31,613 nt of DNA from Vibrio tasmaniensis 1F-187 (lineage in GTDB: Bacteria > Pseudomonadota > Gammaproteobacteria > Enterobacterales > Vibrionaceae): assembly GCF_000272405.2 (NCBI RefSeq), contig NZ_AJZM02000237.1:1-31613 (forward strand), in the 5' to 3' direction. Shown one piece after another: positions 1 to 8,506 of this stretch. Numbering within the stretch: the stretch's first letter is position 1; every line of letters starts with the position of its first letter. Both the position numbers and the translations under genes were made by a program. The notes under the pieces are model-generated. The model had not been told where the DNA came from. It ran no database searches and saw nothing but the letters and a program-made list of their open reading frames with translations.

Positions 1-14
1 AAACTCTTCAATTT
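1..14 (-). rRNA. rrs: 16S rRNA, first 14 bases only (5' end, truncated by the window)
   Basis: The reverse complement of these bases is AAATTGAAGAGTTT, the conserved start of bacterial 16S rRNA. The gene runs off the left edge on the minus strand. It is preceded by a boxA element and tandem rrn-type promoters in the same orientation, which makes a chance match unlikely. Confidence 0.85.
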
Positions 15-299
15 AAGATTTTGTCGGCTCAATGAATACTGACTTCAAAACTACAAAAAGTAATTCTAAAGCTATTATCTTTCCAACAGAAAGATAATGA
101 ATTGACTGTGCTCTTTTTGGCTTTCACTTTAAAAAGTGAAATCAAACAGCTCAAGGCTGTACCAAATTGAATTGGTCACTCAGTTCATTGAAACCAAAGT
201 TGATTCCGAGGAATCTGTTTTACTTCTCTTTATAAAAAGGGAAAATAAAACGTTTTGATATTCATCAACGAGTGCCCACACAGATTGATAGGTTTAAAT

Positions 300-310
300 T
301 GTTAAAGAGC
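300..310 (-). promoter_or_regulatory. boxA antitermination element of the rRNA leader
   Basis: On the minus strand this reads GCTCTTTAACA, the canonical rRNA boxA bound by NusB/NusE for processive antitermination. Its place between promoter P2 and the 16S start is as expected. Confidence 0.8.
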
Positions 311-361
311 TTTACTTATTGAGCGTTCCTTTTAGTAAGGAGCCTCTCTAAGTGGACGGCC

Positions 362-389
362 ATTCTAGCGAATTGGGTTCCAGTGTCAA
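362..389 (-). promoter_or_regulatory. rRNA promoter P2
   Basis: On the minus strand the -35 is TTGACA (384-389) and the -10 is TAGAAT (362-367), with a 16-bp spacer followed by a GC-rich stretch (GGCCGTCC). The 16-bp spacing and GC-rich discriminator are typical of stringently controlled rrn promoters. It lies about 120 bp downstream of P1. Confidence 0.8.
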
Positions 390-486
390 ACACTTTTTCC
401 AGCTAATTTTTCAAAGCATCTTAAATGCTTAATGTCGTCTCGTTACTTAGTTCAAACCGCTTGGTTATCCCTAGCAACGGAGGCGC

Positions 487-514
487 ATTATAGAGAGAAT
501 CCCCCTTTGCACAA
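487..514 (-). promoter_or_regulatory. rRNA promoter P1
   Basis: On the minus strand the -35 is TTGTGC (509-514) and the -10 is TATAAT (487-492), with a 16-bp spacer and the discriminator GCGCCTCC. This closely resembles E. coli rrn P1 promoters (TATAAT followed by GCGCC). T-rich tracts just upstream of the -35 (about 515-533) could act as an UP element. Confidence 0.85.
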
Positions 515-526
515 GACCAAAAACGG

Positions 527-548
527 AAAAAAATCGCCACAGGCGATC
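527..548 (-). terminator. Rho-independent terminator between clpB and the rRNA promoters
   Basis: On the minus strand ATCGCC (547-542) pairs with GGCGAT (538-533) across a three-base loop TGT, followed by seven T residues. It lies downstream of clpB and only about 15 bp upstream of the rrn P1 -35, so it can insulate rrn from clpB read-through. Confidence 0.75.
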
Positions 549-579
549 GTTCGGACACTATTCACTCAAAGCGTTCAAA

Positions 580-620
580 ATAGGTACGATTGCGTCTTAA
601 TTTCGACTAATCGTACCTAT
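580..620 (-). repeat. 12-bp perfect inverted repeat just after clpB (hairpin or operator)
   Basis: ATAGGTACGATT (580-591) and AATCGTACCTAT (609-620) are perfect complements separated by 17 bases. On the minus strand the second arm is followed by TTTT, so it could be a weak first terminator for clpB, whose stop is 15 bp away. The long loop also allows a DNA-binding site. A stronger terminator follows at 527-548. Confidence 0.6.
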
Positions 621-634
621 CGTTCTTACCTTGA

Positions 635-3208
635 TTATTGGTGAGCAATAATTCGGTCATTATTCACTAATAGCTGCACTTTCTTATCCGGATTGATTTT
701 CCCCGCAAGTATCGCTTTCGCTAACGGGTTCTCAACAGTTTGTTGAATTGCTCTTTTAAGAGGCCTTGCACCATATACAGGGTCAAAACCAACTTGAGAG
801 ATTAGCTTGAGCGCTTTTTCTGAAACTTCGAGTTCATAACCATTGTCTTCCATTCGCTTTTTCAAATGATCAAGCTGAATAGCGGCAATTGACTCGATGT
901 GCTCTTGGCCTAATGGATGAAACACGACACTTTCATCAACTCGATTCAAAAACTCAGGTCGGAAATGTTTACCCACCACTTCCATAACCTCATTTTTAAT
1001 CCCTTGGTAATCCAATGTATTAAAGTTCTCTTGAATACGAGTTGAACCTAAGTTCGATGTCATGATTACCACGGTATTTCTAAAATCAACCGTACGACCT
1101 TGTCCGTCAGTTAATCGCCCATCATCTAAAACTTGCAATAGAATATTGAAAACATCTGGGTGAGCTTTCTCTACCTCATCAAGCAGAATGACAGAATAAG
1201 GTTTTCGACGAACAGCTTCGGTTAAGTACCCACCTTCTTCATAACCCACATAACCAGGGGGAGCACCAACTAAACGAGCAACAGAGTGTTTTTCCATAAA
1301 CTCAGACATATCGATACGAACCATGGCATCTTCACTATCGAACATAAAGTTAGCTAATGTTTTACACAGTTCCGTTTTACCTACACCTGTTGGCCCTAAG
1401 AACAAGAACGAACCAATCGGCTTATTCGGATCAGACAAACCAGCACGGCTACGACGAATCGCATTCGATACCACTTCGACCGCTTCCGCTTGACCGATAA
1501 CCCGCTTATGCAGAACACCTTCCATTTTCAGAAGCTTCTCCTTTTCTGCTTCTAGCATTTTAGAAACAGGAATACCGGTTTGCTTTGAAAGGACATCGGC
1601 GATCTCAGCGTCGGTCACCTTATTACGTAATAAGGTCATTTCTTGCATTTCAGCTTGAGTCGCGAGATCTAACTGCTTCTCCAATTCTGGGATTCGACCA
1701 TATTGCAATTCAGACATACGGTTAAGGTCACCAGCGCGTCGTGCAAAATCCATATCCATTCGAGCTTGTTCTAGCTCTGATTTAATATGTTGCGTACCAG
1801 ACAGCGCCGCTTTTTCAGCGTTCCAAACTTCTTCAAGCTCTGCGAAATCGCGTTCTTTCTCAGAAAGTTCGCTTTGTAACGTACGAAGCCTCTTTTCACT
1901 GGCCTCATCATTTTCATTCGTCAGAGCTTGCTGTTCGATCTTCAATTGAATGATTTTGCGCTCTAACTTATCCAATGACTCGGGCTTTGAATCTATCTGC
2001 ATTCGAATACTCGAAGCCGCTTCATCAATGAGATCAATCGCCTTATCTGGTAACTGACGATCTGAAACATATCGGTGAGATAGCGTTGCCGCCGCTACGA
2101 TAGCAGGATCGGTAATTTCTACATGATGGTGGAGTTCATAGCGCTCTTTCAAACCACGAAGAATCGCTACCGTGTCTTCAACGGTGGGTTCATCCACGAT
2201 CACTTTTTGGAATCGACGCTCCAAAGCCGGGTCTTTCTCTATATATTGTCGGTATTCATCGAGCGTTGTTGCGCCGACACAATGCAGTTCACCACGAGCT
2301 AATGCTGGTTTCAGCATGTTACCCGCATCCATAGAGCCTTCGCCTTTACCTGCGCCGACCATCGTATGAATTTCATCGATAAAGAGAATGACATTGCCTT
2401 CTTCTTTCGATAATTCATTAAGCACTGATTTTAGACGCTCTTCGAATTCACCACGATATTTAGCACCCGCAACTAATGAGCCCATGTCTAATGAAAGCAC
2501 TCGTCGGCCTCTTAAGCCTTCAGGCACTTCATTATTGATAATACGCTGAGCCAAACCTTCGACAATCGCAGTTTTACCTACACCGGGTTGACCGATAATG
2601 ACAGGGTTGTTCTTAGTACGACGTTGAAGGACTTGAATCGTGCGACGAATTTCATCATCACGACCAATCACAGGATCTAGCTTGCCTTGCTCTGCTCGCT
2701 CGGTCAGATCAATGGTGAACTTCTCTAAAGCTTGGCGTCTATCTTCCGCATTCGGGTCATCAACCTTTTGACCACCACGAACTTGCTCGATAGCTTGAGA
2801 TAGTTTTTGCTCAGTAAGGCCTAACTCTTTAAGTAAGTTACCTAGAGGTCCTTTGTCTTCTATTGCAGCGAGTAGGAATACTTCTGAAGATATATAACTG
2901 TCTTGACGCTTTTGCGCGACCTTGTCACATAGGTTGAATAGCGTTCCCATTGCGTTAGAAAGCTGAACATCACCACCGATACCGCTGACTTTTGGGACTC
3001 TGTCTAATATTTCGCTCAATTTAGAACGCAATTGAACAACGTCAATATTCAGCATAGTGAGCAATGGACGAATCGCACTGCCATCTTGATTAAGCAAAGA
3101 CACCATTAGGTGTACAGGTTCTATATATTGGTGATCACGACCTAATGCGAGCGACTGAGCATCAGATATCGCAATTTGGAATTTACTAGTGAATCGATCG
3201 AGACGCAT
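635..3208 (-). CDS. clpB: ATP-dependent protein disaggregase ClpB (Hsp104 family)
   Basis: An 857-residue hexameric AAA+ chaperone that, with DnaK, pulls polypeptides out of aggregates in the cytoplasm after heat stress. Length and order match E. coli ClpB (857 aa). The substrate-binding N-domain covers about 1-145. The first AAA+ module has a GQPGVGKT Walker A and LFIDEIH Walker B. A coiled-coil middle domain spans about 405-525. The second AAA+ module has GPTGVGKT and [12 protein letters not shown], followed by the ClpB C-domain. The ATG at 3208 is preceded by AGGAAGG. It is third in a rluD-pgeF-clpB order on the same strand and also has its own sigma-32 promoter. The GTG codon used in E. 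coli to make the short N-terminally truncated form is GTT here. Confidence 0.97.
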   Translation of the reverse strand: MRLDRFTSKFQIAISDAQSLALGRDHQYIEPVHLMVSLLNQDGSAIRPLLTMLNIDVVQLRSKLSEILDRVPKVSGIGGDVQLSNAMGTLFNLCDKVAQKRQDSYISSEVFLLAAIEDKGPLGNLLKELGLTEQKLSQAIEQVRGGQKVDDPNAEDRRQALEKFTIDLTERAEQGKLDPVIGRDDEIRRTIQVLQRRTKNNPVIIGQPGVGKTAIVEGLAQRIINNEVPEGLRGRRVLSLDMGSLVAGAKYRGEFEERLKSVLNELSKEEGNVILFIDEIHTMVGAGKGEGSMDAGNMLKPALARGELHCVGATTLDEYRQYIEKDPALERRFQKVIVDEPTVEDTVAILRGLKERYELHHHVEITDPAIVAAATLSHRYVSDRQLPDKAIDLIDEAASSIRMQIDSKPESLDKLERKIIQLKIEQQALTNENDEASEKRLRTLQSELSEKERDFAELEEVWNAEKAALSGTQHIKSELEQARMDMDFARRAGDLNRMSELQYGRIPELEKQLDLATQAEMQEMTLLRNKVTDAEIADVLSKQTGIPVSKMLEAEKEKLLKMEGVLHKRVIGQAEAVEVVSNAIRRSRAGLSDPNKPIGSFLFLGPTGVGKTELCKTLANFMFDSEDAMVRIDMSEFMEKHSVARLVGAPPGYVGYEEGGYLTEAVRRKPYSVILLDEVEKAHPDVFNILLQVLDDGRLTDGQGRTVDFRNTVVIMTSNLGSTRIQENFNTLDYQGIKNEVMEVVGKHFRPEFLNRVDESVVFHPLGQEHIESIAAIQLDHLKKRMEDNGYELEVSEKALKLISQVGFDPVYGARPLKRAIQQTVENPLAKAILAGKINPDKKVQLLVNNDRIIAHQ

Positions 3209-3250
3209 GCCAACCTTCCTACTCTTAGATATGTTTATCTTATGGTTAGA

Positions 3251-3279
3251 AGATGGATACGGTAACGCAGATTTTCAAG
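3251..3279 (-). promoter_or_regulatory. Sigma-32 (RpoH) heat-shock promoter of clpB
   Basis: On the minus strand CTTGAAA (3279-3273) is followed after 14 bp by ATCCATCT (3258-3251). This matches the sigma-32 consensus CTTGAAA-N11-16-CCCCATNT except for the first two C residues. It lies about 45 bp upstream of the clpB start, in the pgeF-clpB gap. Confidence 0.75.
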
Positions 3280-3350
3280 GGATAAGGATGAAGAATAGAG
3301 CTGATATGAAAATATAAATGAACTGGATGAGTGGTTATGCTAGTCAGAGA

Positions 3351-4091
3351 TTACTCTAACCAAATAAATGTTGCCTGACGCCCAGTAATACCATCACGAC
3401 GATAAGAATAGAAAGCATCTGAATCTGCGTATGTACATAGATTCGAATCTGTCACCGAAGTCACGCCAACTTTCATTAATCGTTGAGTCGCAAGTTGAGA
3501 CATGTTTGCTAACCACTTGCCGGGTTCAGATTTAGCTTTAAATGCTAATTTCGCTTGAGGGTCAAAACGAACAAAAGCGTCCAACACATCGTTGCCAACC
3601 TCAAACGCATCTTTACCAATAGCAGGGCCAAGCCAAGCAATGATCTGATTATCTGAATCTAGGTTTGAAAACTTTGCTACGGCATTTTCAAGAATGCCAC
3701 CAGCAAGACCACGCCAACCGGCATGAACGGCAGCAACTTGAGTGCCTTTGGTATCGGTAAGGATGACCGGTAAGCAATCAGCTGTCATCGCAGAACACAC
3801 AATCCCCTTTGCAGTGGTAAATGCACCATCCGCATCAAGCACATTCGCCACAGGTTCTAAAACCGTAATGACATCCGTTGAGTGAGTTTGATTTAGCCAT
3901 ACTGGAGCCGTGGGCATCTTAGATTGTTGCTTTAGCCATGTTCGATTACTTTCAACAAGTAAAGCATCATCCCCAACATGCATACCAAGGTTTAACCCTT
4001 GATAAGCACCTGTAGAACAACCATCAAAACGAGTCGAAGCAAATGCTTTCACGTTTTTTGGTGCATTCCAGTCAGGGATGATCATTGACAC
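3351..4091 (-). CDS. pgeF: Peptidoglycan editing factor PgeF (YfiH; multicopper 'laccase' domain family)
   Basis: A 246-residue cytoplasmic protein of the YfiH/DUF152 family. In E. coli it prevents misincorporation of L-Ser in place of L-Ala in the peptidoglycan stem peptide; older annotations call it polyphenol oxidase. The metal-site residues align in order: His70 in NQTHSTDV, Cys106 in MTADCLPV and His123 in VHAGWRG, each one position from E. coli His71, Cys107 and His124. The GTG at 4091 is preferred over the ATG at 4085 because MSMIIPDW then aligns with E. coli MSKLIVPQW; the ribosome site is weak for both. Only 2 bp separate the rluD stop from this start, suggesting translational coupling. 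Confidence 0.93.
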   Translation of the reverse strand: MSMIIPDWNAPKNVKAFASTRFDGCSTGAYQGLNLGMHVGDDALLVESNRTWLKQQSKMPTAPVWLNQTHSTDVITVLEPVANVLDADGAFTTAKGIVCSAMTADCLPVILTDTKGTQVAAVHAGWRGLAGGILENAVAKFSNLDSDNQIIAWLGPAIGKDAFEVGNDVLDAFVRFDPQAKLAFKAKSEPGKWLANMSQLATQRLMKVGVTSVTDSNLCTYADSDAFYSYRRDGITGRQATFIWLE

Positions 4092-4093
4092 GA

Positions 4094-5068
4094 TTAAATG
4101 TCGTCTTCTATGTTTTCGCGAGCATCAACACGCAACGCTTCAGCCATCACAACCATGTCATTTGGCACAGGTGCGTGGAACTCTACTTCTTCACCAGTAA
4201 TCGGGTGAACAAACTTCAGCATAACCGCGTGTAGCGCTTGGCGATCAAAAGAACGAATCATTGTCGTTAGCTCTTCAGATGCACCTTTTGGAATACGTGC
4301 ACGACCACCGTACGCAATATCACCTAACAACGGGTGCTGAAGGTATGACATGTGAACACGGATTTGGTGAGTACGACCCGTTTCTAGGCGCAGACGAATA
4401 CGAGTATGTTCGCGGAAGTGCTCAGCAACACGGTAGTGAGTTACCGCAGGCTTACCCAGTTCATTAACGTCCATTAACGTACGCTTAGTTGCATGACGGC
4501 TAATGCCTTTCTCAACCACACCACCCGCGGTCATTTTACCAATAGCAATTGCTTCATATTCACGAGTAATACGACGTTTAGCAAGAGCTCGTACAAGGCG
4601 AGTTTGAGCTGGAACCGTTTTAGCCACAACCATAAGACCAGTTGTGTCTTTATCAAGACGGTGCACAATACCCGCACGAGGTACTTCAGCAATCTGAGGG
4701 TAATGGAAAAGCAATGCGTTTAGTATGGTTCCATCCGGCGTACCTGCACCTGGGTGTACAACCAGATCGCGAGGTTTATTGATAACCAATAAATCATCAT
4801 CTTCATAGACAATGTCTAACGGAATATCTTGTGCTTCCCAGCGCTCTTCATCCGCAAGCTCTGCTTGTAAGATGATCGCTTCACCGCCCAAAACTATGGT
4901 GCGCGGTTTAGTGATAACTTCGCCATCCACTTGGATTTTGCCGTCAAGAAGCCACTCTTTAATACGAGAGCGAGAAAAATCGGTAAATAGTTCAGCGACA
5001 GCTTGGTCTAAACGTTGACCTAACTGGCTGCTTTTTACTGTGTCTGTTAATGTTATCTGCTGAGCCAT
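4094..5068 (-). CDS. rluD: 23S rRNA pseudouridine(1911/1915/1917) synthase RluD
   Basis: A 324-residue enzyme that converts three uridines in helix 69 of 23S rRNA to pseudouridine during late 50S assembly. An S4 RNA-binding domain (about 17-75) precedes the RluA-type catalytic domain. The catalytic aspartate is Asp139 in HRLDKDTTG, the same number as in E. coli. The downstream GRTHQIRVH motif is intact. It is the first gene of rluD-pgeF-clpB and diverges from bamD, the same arrangement as in E. coli. Confidence 0.96.
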   Translation of the reverse strand: MAQQITLTDTVKSSQLGQRLDQAVAELFTDFSRSRIKEWLLDGKIQVDGEVITKPRTIVLGGEAIILQAELADEERWEAQDIPLDIVYEDDDLLVINKPRDLVVHPGAGTPDGTILNALLFHYPQIAEVPRAGIVHRLDKDTTGLMVVAKTVPAQTRLVRALAKRRITREYEAIAIGKMTAGGVVEKGISRHATKRTLMDVNELGKPAVTHYRVAEHFREHTRIRLRLETGRTHQIRVHMSYLQHPLLGDIAYGGRARIPKGASEELTTMIRSFDRQALHAVMLKFVHPITGEEVEFHAPVPNDMVVMAEALRVDARENIEDDI

Positions 5069-5205
5069 ATCGAACTTTTTTAAAAACCGTGAGACTAATA
5101 CCCATTAGTATGGATAAAATAGAATAATTGCATCATTGTATCTGTTACTGGTTAGAAAGTAACGGAAGCTTACGAAATATTTAATTCAAGGAATCGACGC
5201 CTGAC

Positions 5206-5934
5206 ATGAAACACCTTACTTTAACGGGTCTATTAGCCGTATCACTCTTAGTTGGTTGTTCAAGTAGTGAAGAAATAGTACCGGATGTACCGCCATCGGT
5301 TCTTTACTCTGACGCCCAAGAATCACTGCAGAGTGGTAGCTGGCTTTCTGCAATCGAAAAGCTAGAAGCCTTAGACTCACGTTACCCATTCGGCGCCTAT
5401 TCTGAACAAGTACAACTGGATCTGATTTACGCTTACTACAAAAATGATGACTTGGCGCTTGGCCTTGCGACTATTTCGCGATTCCTACGCTTAAACCCTA
5501 CTCATGAAAAACAGGATTGGGTTCTTTACATGCGCGGTTTAACGCATATGGCACAAGACCGAAACTTCATGCATGATATTTTTAATATCGATCGTAGCGA
5601 CCGAGACCCAGAACCTGTGAAACTTGCATTTGCTGATTTCAAACGACTGTTAGAACGTTTCCCAGCAAGCCCATACGCTGAAGATGCACAAAAACGCATG
5701 TTCGCACTGAAAAACCGCCTCGCGGAGTATGACTTAGCAACCGCTGATTTCTACCTGCGTCGTGAAGCTTGGATTGCAGCTATAAACAGAACACAAGAGT
5801 TGCAGAAGACTTACCCTGACACCATTGCTGCACGTAAGTCTTTAGACATTCAATTAGAAGCTTATGAACAACTAGGCTTAGAAGACGCAGTGTTACGAAC
5901 AGAAAAGTTAATCGAGCTCAATCCACTGCCTTAG
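5206..5934 (+). CDS. bamD: Outer membrane protein assembly factor BamD (YfiO), lipoprotein
   Basis: A 242-residue essential lipoprotein of the BAM complex, which folds beta-barrel proteins into the outer membrane. A short signal peptide ends in the lipobox LVGC with Cys18 as the lipidated residue. The remainder is made of TPR repeats, with tetratricopeptide-type segments such as the YAYYKNDDLALGLATISRFL and RRLLERFP-like blocks. Length agrees with E. coli BamD (245 aa). AAGGA is about 12 bp before the ATG, a long spacing. It is transcribed away from rluD and ends in a strong terminator at 5975-6008, so it is probably monocistronic. Confidence 0.95.
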   Translation: MKHLTLTGLLAVSLLVGCSSSEEIVPDVPPSVLYSDAQESLQSGSWLSAIEKLEALDSRYPFGAYSEQVQLDLIYAYYKNDDLALGLATISRFLRLNPTHEKQDWVLYMRGLTHMAQDRNFMHDIFNIDRSDRDPEPVKLAFADFKRLLERFPASPYAEDAQKRMFALKNRLAEYDLATADFYLRREAWIAAINRTQELQKTYPDTIAARKSLDIQLEAYEQLGLEDAVLRTEKLIELNPLP

Positions 5935-5974
5935 TCAGCGAATCACACTCGTCGTTAACTAAAACAATCACTTC

Positions 5975-6008
5975 AAAATCGCGCTAATTTGTTAGCGCGA
6001 TTTTTTTT
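5975..6008 (+). terminator. Rho-independent terminator of bamD
   Basis: AATCGCGCTAA (5977-5987) pairs with TTAGCGCGATT (5992-6002) around a TTTG loop, followed by an eight-T run. Perfect 11-bp stem. Confidence 0.9.
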
Positions 6009-6097
6009 GAACTTCGTCTGGTAAACTTGATGAATGGCAACATAAGCAGTATCTTCAATAGATAACTTTTAACAAAACATCAACATGGAGTGTGGAT

Positions 6098-7516
6098 GTG
6101 AGCAGGATGTTATTATTTATCTGGATCGGGTTATTTAGCCAACTTTCCAACGCATTAGAACTGTCCCCATTGAGCAATCAACCTTACATGGGAGACTTAG
6201 ATGTACTCAAAACAAAAGGAACAGTGAGAGTATTGGTTTCGGCTGATCTGGGCTTTTACTACATAGAAGATGGCAAGCCAAAAGGTATTGTGGCAGAAAT
6301 GCTCTACCACTTTGAGAAAAGTCTTCGTAAGAAGCACCCCTATCTCAACGTTCAAATCATCCCCGTGCAACGAGATGATCTACTCCCCTCGTTAGAATCT
6401 GGTTACGGTGATGTCGCTGTCGCCAACCTAACGATCACCGACAAGCGGTTAAGTGTCATCGATTTTTCCGATCCAATGATCAAAGATGGGAAAGAACTGA
6501 TTATCACCGGAAAAAATTCTGCCCCTATCACCGAAATCAAGCAATTGAGTGGTCAAGAGGTCTGGATCCGAGCTAGCTCGAGTTACTTCGAGAGTGTTCA
6601 AAGAGTCAACAAAGAGCTTAACGCACTAGGTTTACCACCACTGCATGTCCACTTTATCGAAGAATCATTGCAAGACTACGAGCTGATAGAACTGGTTAAT
6701 CAGGGTTATATACAAGGTACAGTTCTAGATAGCCACAAAGCTAAGCTCTGGCTCGATGTTATGGAAAACATTCAGGTACACACTGAGTTGCCGCTGCGTG
6801 AAAATGGTCAAATTGCTTGGGCACTGAGAAAAGACAGCCCTCAGCTAAAGAAAGAGATCAACAAATACGTAAAGACCGCACGAACAGGAACTCTACTTGG
6901 GAACGTTATCTATAATAAATACATCGACAACACTCGTTGGTTAGGACGAGCACTCAACCCTAATAAAGTAGACCGAGTGGCAAAACTGGCAGATGTCTTT
7001 GAAAAATATTCGAATGAATACGAATTCGACCCTTTGATGATGTCAGCTCAAGGTTTCCAAGAGTCTGGACTTGATCAAAGCAGGGTTTCTCACCGAGGCG
7101 CCATCGGTGTAATGCAGGTGTTGCCAAGTACCGCCAAAGACAAAAACGTCAATATAAAAAACATACATAAGGTGGATAACAACATCCATGCTGGTGTGAA
7201 ATATATGCGCTTTATCAAAGACCGATATTTTGACGATCCAGCGATATCGCCTGACAATCAAATCTACTTCACTTTAGCTTCTTACAATGCAGGCCCCGCT
7301 AAGATAAGAAAGATGCGAAACATTGCTAAAAAGAAGGGTTATAACCCAAATATCTGGTTTAAAAACGTCGAAATCATCACTCGTAAGTACGTGAGTAAAG
7401 AACCCGTAACCTATGTCGCCAACATCAATCGTTACTTCGTCATTTACAAACAATTGCAAGCAATCAATGCCATCCGAGAGGACAGTACAGCGAGATTACT
7501 GAACACTAACGATTAA
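6098..7516 (+). CDS. MltF-type lytic transglycosylase (solute-binding-like domain plus SLT domain)
   Basis: A predicted periplasmic murein lytic transglycosylase of about 472 residues, cleaving MurNAc-GlcNAc bonds to give 1,6-anhydroMurNAc ends. A signal peptide (LLFIWIGLFSQLSNA) precedes a family-3 solute-binding-like domain (about 35-265) and a C-terminal SLT domain with catalytic Glu about 322 in GFQESGLDQS, followed by GAIGVMQVLPSTA and ASYNAGPAKIRK. This is the MltF domain order, and E. coli MltF is 518 aa. I chose the GTG at 6098 because GGAG (6087-6090) sits 7 bp before it; the in-frame GTG at 6092 is too close and the ATG at 6107 is an alternative. It is bounded by terminators on both sides. 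The E. coli bamD-raiA interval lacks it. It may be a paralogue of mltF proper, so no symbol is given. Confidence 0.85.
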   Translation: MSRMLLFIWIGLFSQLSNALELSPLSNQPYMGDLDVLKTKGTVRVLVSADLGFYYIEDGKPKGIVAEMLYHFEKSLRKKHPYLNVQIIPVQRDDLLPSLESGYGDVAVANLTITDKRLSVIDFSDPMIKDGKELIITGKNSAPITEIKQLSGQEVWIRASSSYFESVQRVNKELNALGLPPLHVHFIEESLQDYELIELVNQGYIQGTVLDSHKAKLWLDVMENIQVHTELPLRENGQIAWALRKDSPQLKKEINKYVKTARTGTLLGNVIYNKYIDNTRWLGRALNPNKVDRVAKLADVFEKYSNEYEFDPLMMSAQGFQESGLDQSRVSHRGAIGVMQVLPSTAKDKNVNIKNIHKVDNNIHAGVKYMRFIKDRYFDDPAISPDNQIYFTLASYNAGPAKIRKMRNIAKKKGYNPNIWFKNVEIITRKYVSKEPVTYVANINRYFVIYKQLQAINAIREDSTARLLNTND

Positions 7517-7573
7517 CTTCCTCCTCAACATCAGAGCTTGAAGAACAAAGGTGTTAGATAAGGTTAAAAACAT

Positions 7574-7605
7574 AAAAGCCGCATAAGAAAACTTATGCGG
7601 CTTTT
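7574..7605 (+). terminator. Rho-independent terminator after the MltF-type gene
   Basis: AAAAGCCGCATAAG (7574-7587) pairs perfectly with CTTATGCGGCTTTT (7592-7605) around an AAAA loop. A symmetric A/T flank makes it plausible in both directions. Confidence 0.85.
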
Positions 7606-7940
7606 GTTTATCTAATTCTGAAGAAGCTTACGTAGAGAGCTACATCATGATACCTATATCACAAAACACTATTGAGTAAATTTCAATCAAGCACTTTCTA
7701 TAGGCTGTAGTCCGCCCCTAAAAACTGGTTTAATTTTTAGCGAAGCCTTGTCTCCAACTTATCGTTTTTCATAGGGATAACAAGTATTTTTCGACAAAAA
7801 GATATCAAGACTTGCGTGAGATCACATTTGATTTTAATGCTTATCCCACCCAACCAAAACAAGACCTAGATCACGTTCTTTATTCCTAAAAGTCGTAATC
7901 TGAAGTTAACCCATGAGGGATACAACAGAGGAAAACTTCT
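7606..7940. promoter_or_regulatory. Intergenic region upstream of raiA, no gene seen
   Basis: These 335 bases hold no coding frame I can support. Two CRP-like half sites are visible on the plus strand: AGATCACATTT (about 7818-7830) and TAGATCACGTT (about 7867-7878). Neither has a good left half, so CRP control is only a suggestion. GAGG about 10 bp before the raiA ATG is its ribosome site. Confidence 0.4.
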
Positions 7941-8276
7941 ATGAAAATGAACATCACTGGTAAAAATATCGACATTACCTCTGCAATCCGTGATCACATA
8001 GAAAGCAAATTTAAGAAGCTGGATAAATGGCAAGTAGACATCATTGGCTGCCAAGCGAGCTTTAGCGAAGAACCAAATAAAAAGAAAAAATTTGAAGCCG
8101 TTCTAACGGTACCAAAAGGCCAACTTGTTGCTTCATCAATTCATGACGACCTCTACGTAGCTATTAACGAAGTAGAACAAAAACTAGAGCGTCAACTCAA
8201 CAAGCTGCGCCATAAACCAGAAGCGCGCCGCGCTGAAAAGCCTGAAATCGAAGAGCTAGAAGCTAAAGTAGAATAA
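7941..8276 (+). CDS. raiA: Ribosome-associated translation inhibitor RaiA (YfiA/HPF family)
   Basis: A 111-residue short-form hibernation factor that binds the 30S decoding region between the A and P sites and stops translation in stationary phase or cold. The start MKMNITGKNIDITSAIRDHIE and the segment AINEVEQKLERQLNKLRHK align directly with E. coli RaiA (113 aa; MTMNIT and LERQLNKLQHK). The acidic C-terminal tail (EKPEIEELEAKVE) is a RaiA feature that the shorter HPF lacks. A GAGG ribosome site precedes the ATG. It sits immediately upstream of pheL-pheA as in E. coli and has its own terminator. Confidence 0.93.
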   Translation: MKMNITGKNIDITSAIRDHIESKFKKLDKWQVDIIGCQASFSEEPNKKKKFEAVLTVPKGQLVASSIHDDLYVAINEVEQKLERQLNKLRHKPEARRAEKPEIEELEAKVE

Positions 8277-8292
8277 GGAAATATGACAGATT

Positions 8293-8323
8293 AAAAAATA
8301 GCGCCTCAGGGCGCTATTTTTTT
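8293..8323 (+). terminator. Rho-independent terminator of raiA
   Basis: AAATAGCGCC pairs with GGCGCTATTT around a TCAG loop (arms 8293-8305 and 8310-8322), followed by T residues. It separates raiA from the pheL promoter, whose -35 begins at 8326. Confidence 0.9.
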
Positions 8324-8325
8324 GC

Positions 8326-8354
8326 TTGACGCTCGTAGCTCGCTTGCTTATTGT
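8326..8354 (+). promoter_or_regulatory. Sigma-70 promoter of pheL-pheA
   Basis: TTGACG (8326-8331) and TATTGT (8349-8354) are separated by 17 bp. The predicted start is about 25 bp before the leader peptide ATG, leaving room for an attenuator leader. Confidence 0.7.
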
Positions 8355-8384
8355 GTTTAAACATTCATAAAACAATCACTTTTT

Positions 8385-8432
8385 ATGCACTCTCACTCTT
8401 TGTTTATTTTTGACTTCTTTTTTCTTCCGTAA
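8385..8432 (+). CDS. pheL: Phenylalanine leader peptide PheL (15 aa)
   Basis: The frame ATG to TAA encodes MHSHSLFIFDFFFLP, with five Phe in 15 residues, three of them consecutive. This parallels E. coli PheL, which is also 15 aa and ends in FTFP. Ribosome stalling at the Phe codons when charged tRNA-Phe is scarce would favour the antiterminator and allow pheA transcription. No clear Shine-Dalgarno sequence precedes it. Its identity rests on the Phe codons, the attenuator directly downstream and the position before pheA. Confidence 0.88.
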   Translation: MHSHSLFIFDFFFLP

Positions 8433-8506
8433 ATCGGAGGCTAAGTCGTTTTAGAAAAACAAGTCAAAAACGAACAAGAAGCCTCCCACACTAGGGGGGC
8501 TTTTTT
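8412..8506 (+). promoter_or_regulatory. pheA transcription attenuator (pause hairpin, antiterminator, terminator)
   Basis: Three alternative pairings can be read. The pause hairpin forms between GACTT (8412-8416) plus CCG (8427-8429) and CGG plus AAGTC downstream (8435-8446). The antiterminator pairs GGAGGCT (8436-8442) with AGCCTCC (8480-8486), extended by TCGTTTT with AAAACGA. The terminator pairs AGCCTCCC (8480-8487) with GGGGGGCT (8494-8501), with one G-T pair, followed by a T run to 8506. Sharing of AGCCTCC makes the last two mutually exclusive, the classical attenuation design. Confidence 0.85.

Larger units (their letters stand above)
15..480 (-). other. Transcribed pre-16S leader of an rRNA operon
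   Basis: This stretch lies between the P1 start region (about 480) and the mature 16S 5' end. It has no convincing coding frame. It contains boxA (300-310), a possible boxB-like hairpin (CCTT at 328-331 pairing AAGG at 337-340), a perfect 9-bp hairpin (122-130 with 133-141, TTTCACTTT/AAAGTGAAA) and a 5-bp hairpin (146-150 with 156-160). In rRNA operons the leader pairs with sequence beyond 16S to form an RNase III stem. The partner strand is outside the window. Confidence 0.75.

Noticed and set aside
432..644. Open frame of 70 codons on the plus strand
   Set aside because: It lies antisense across the rrn promoters, the clpB terminator and the 12-bp inverted repeat, has no ribosome site and resembles nothing I know.
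7815..7880. CRP sites controlling raiA
   Set aside because: Only right half-sites (ATCACA and ATCACG) are good. The left halves match poorly, so this is noted in the region entry but not called as operators.
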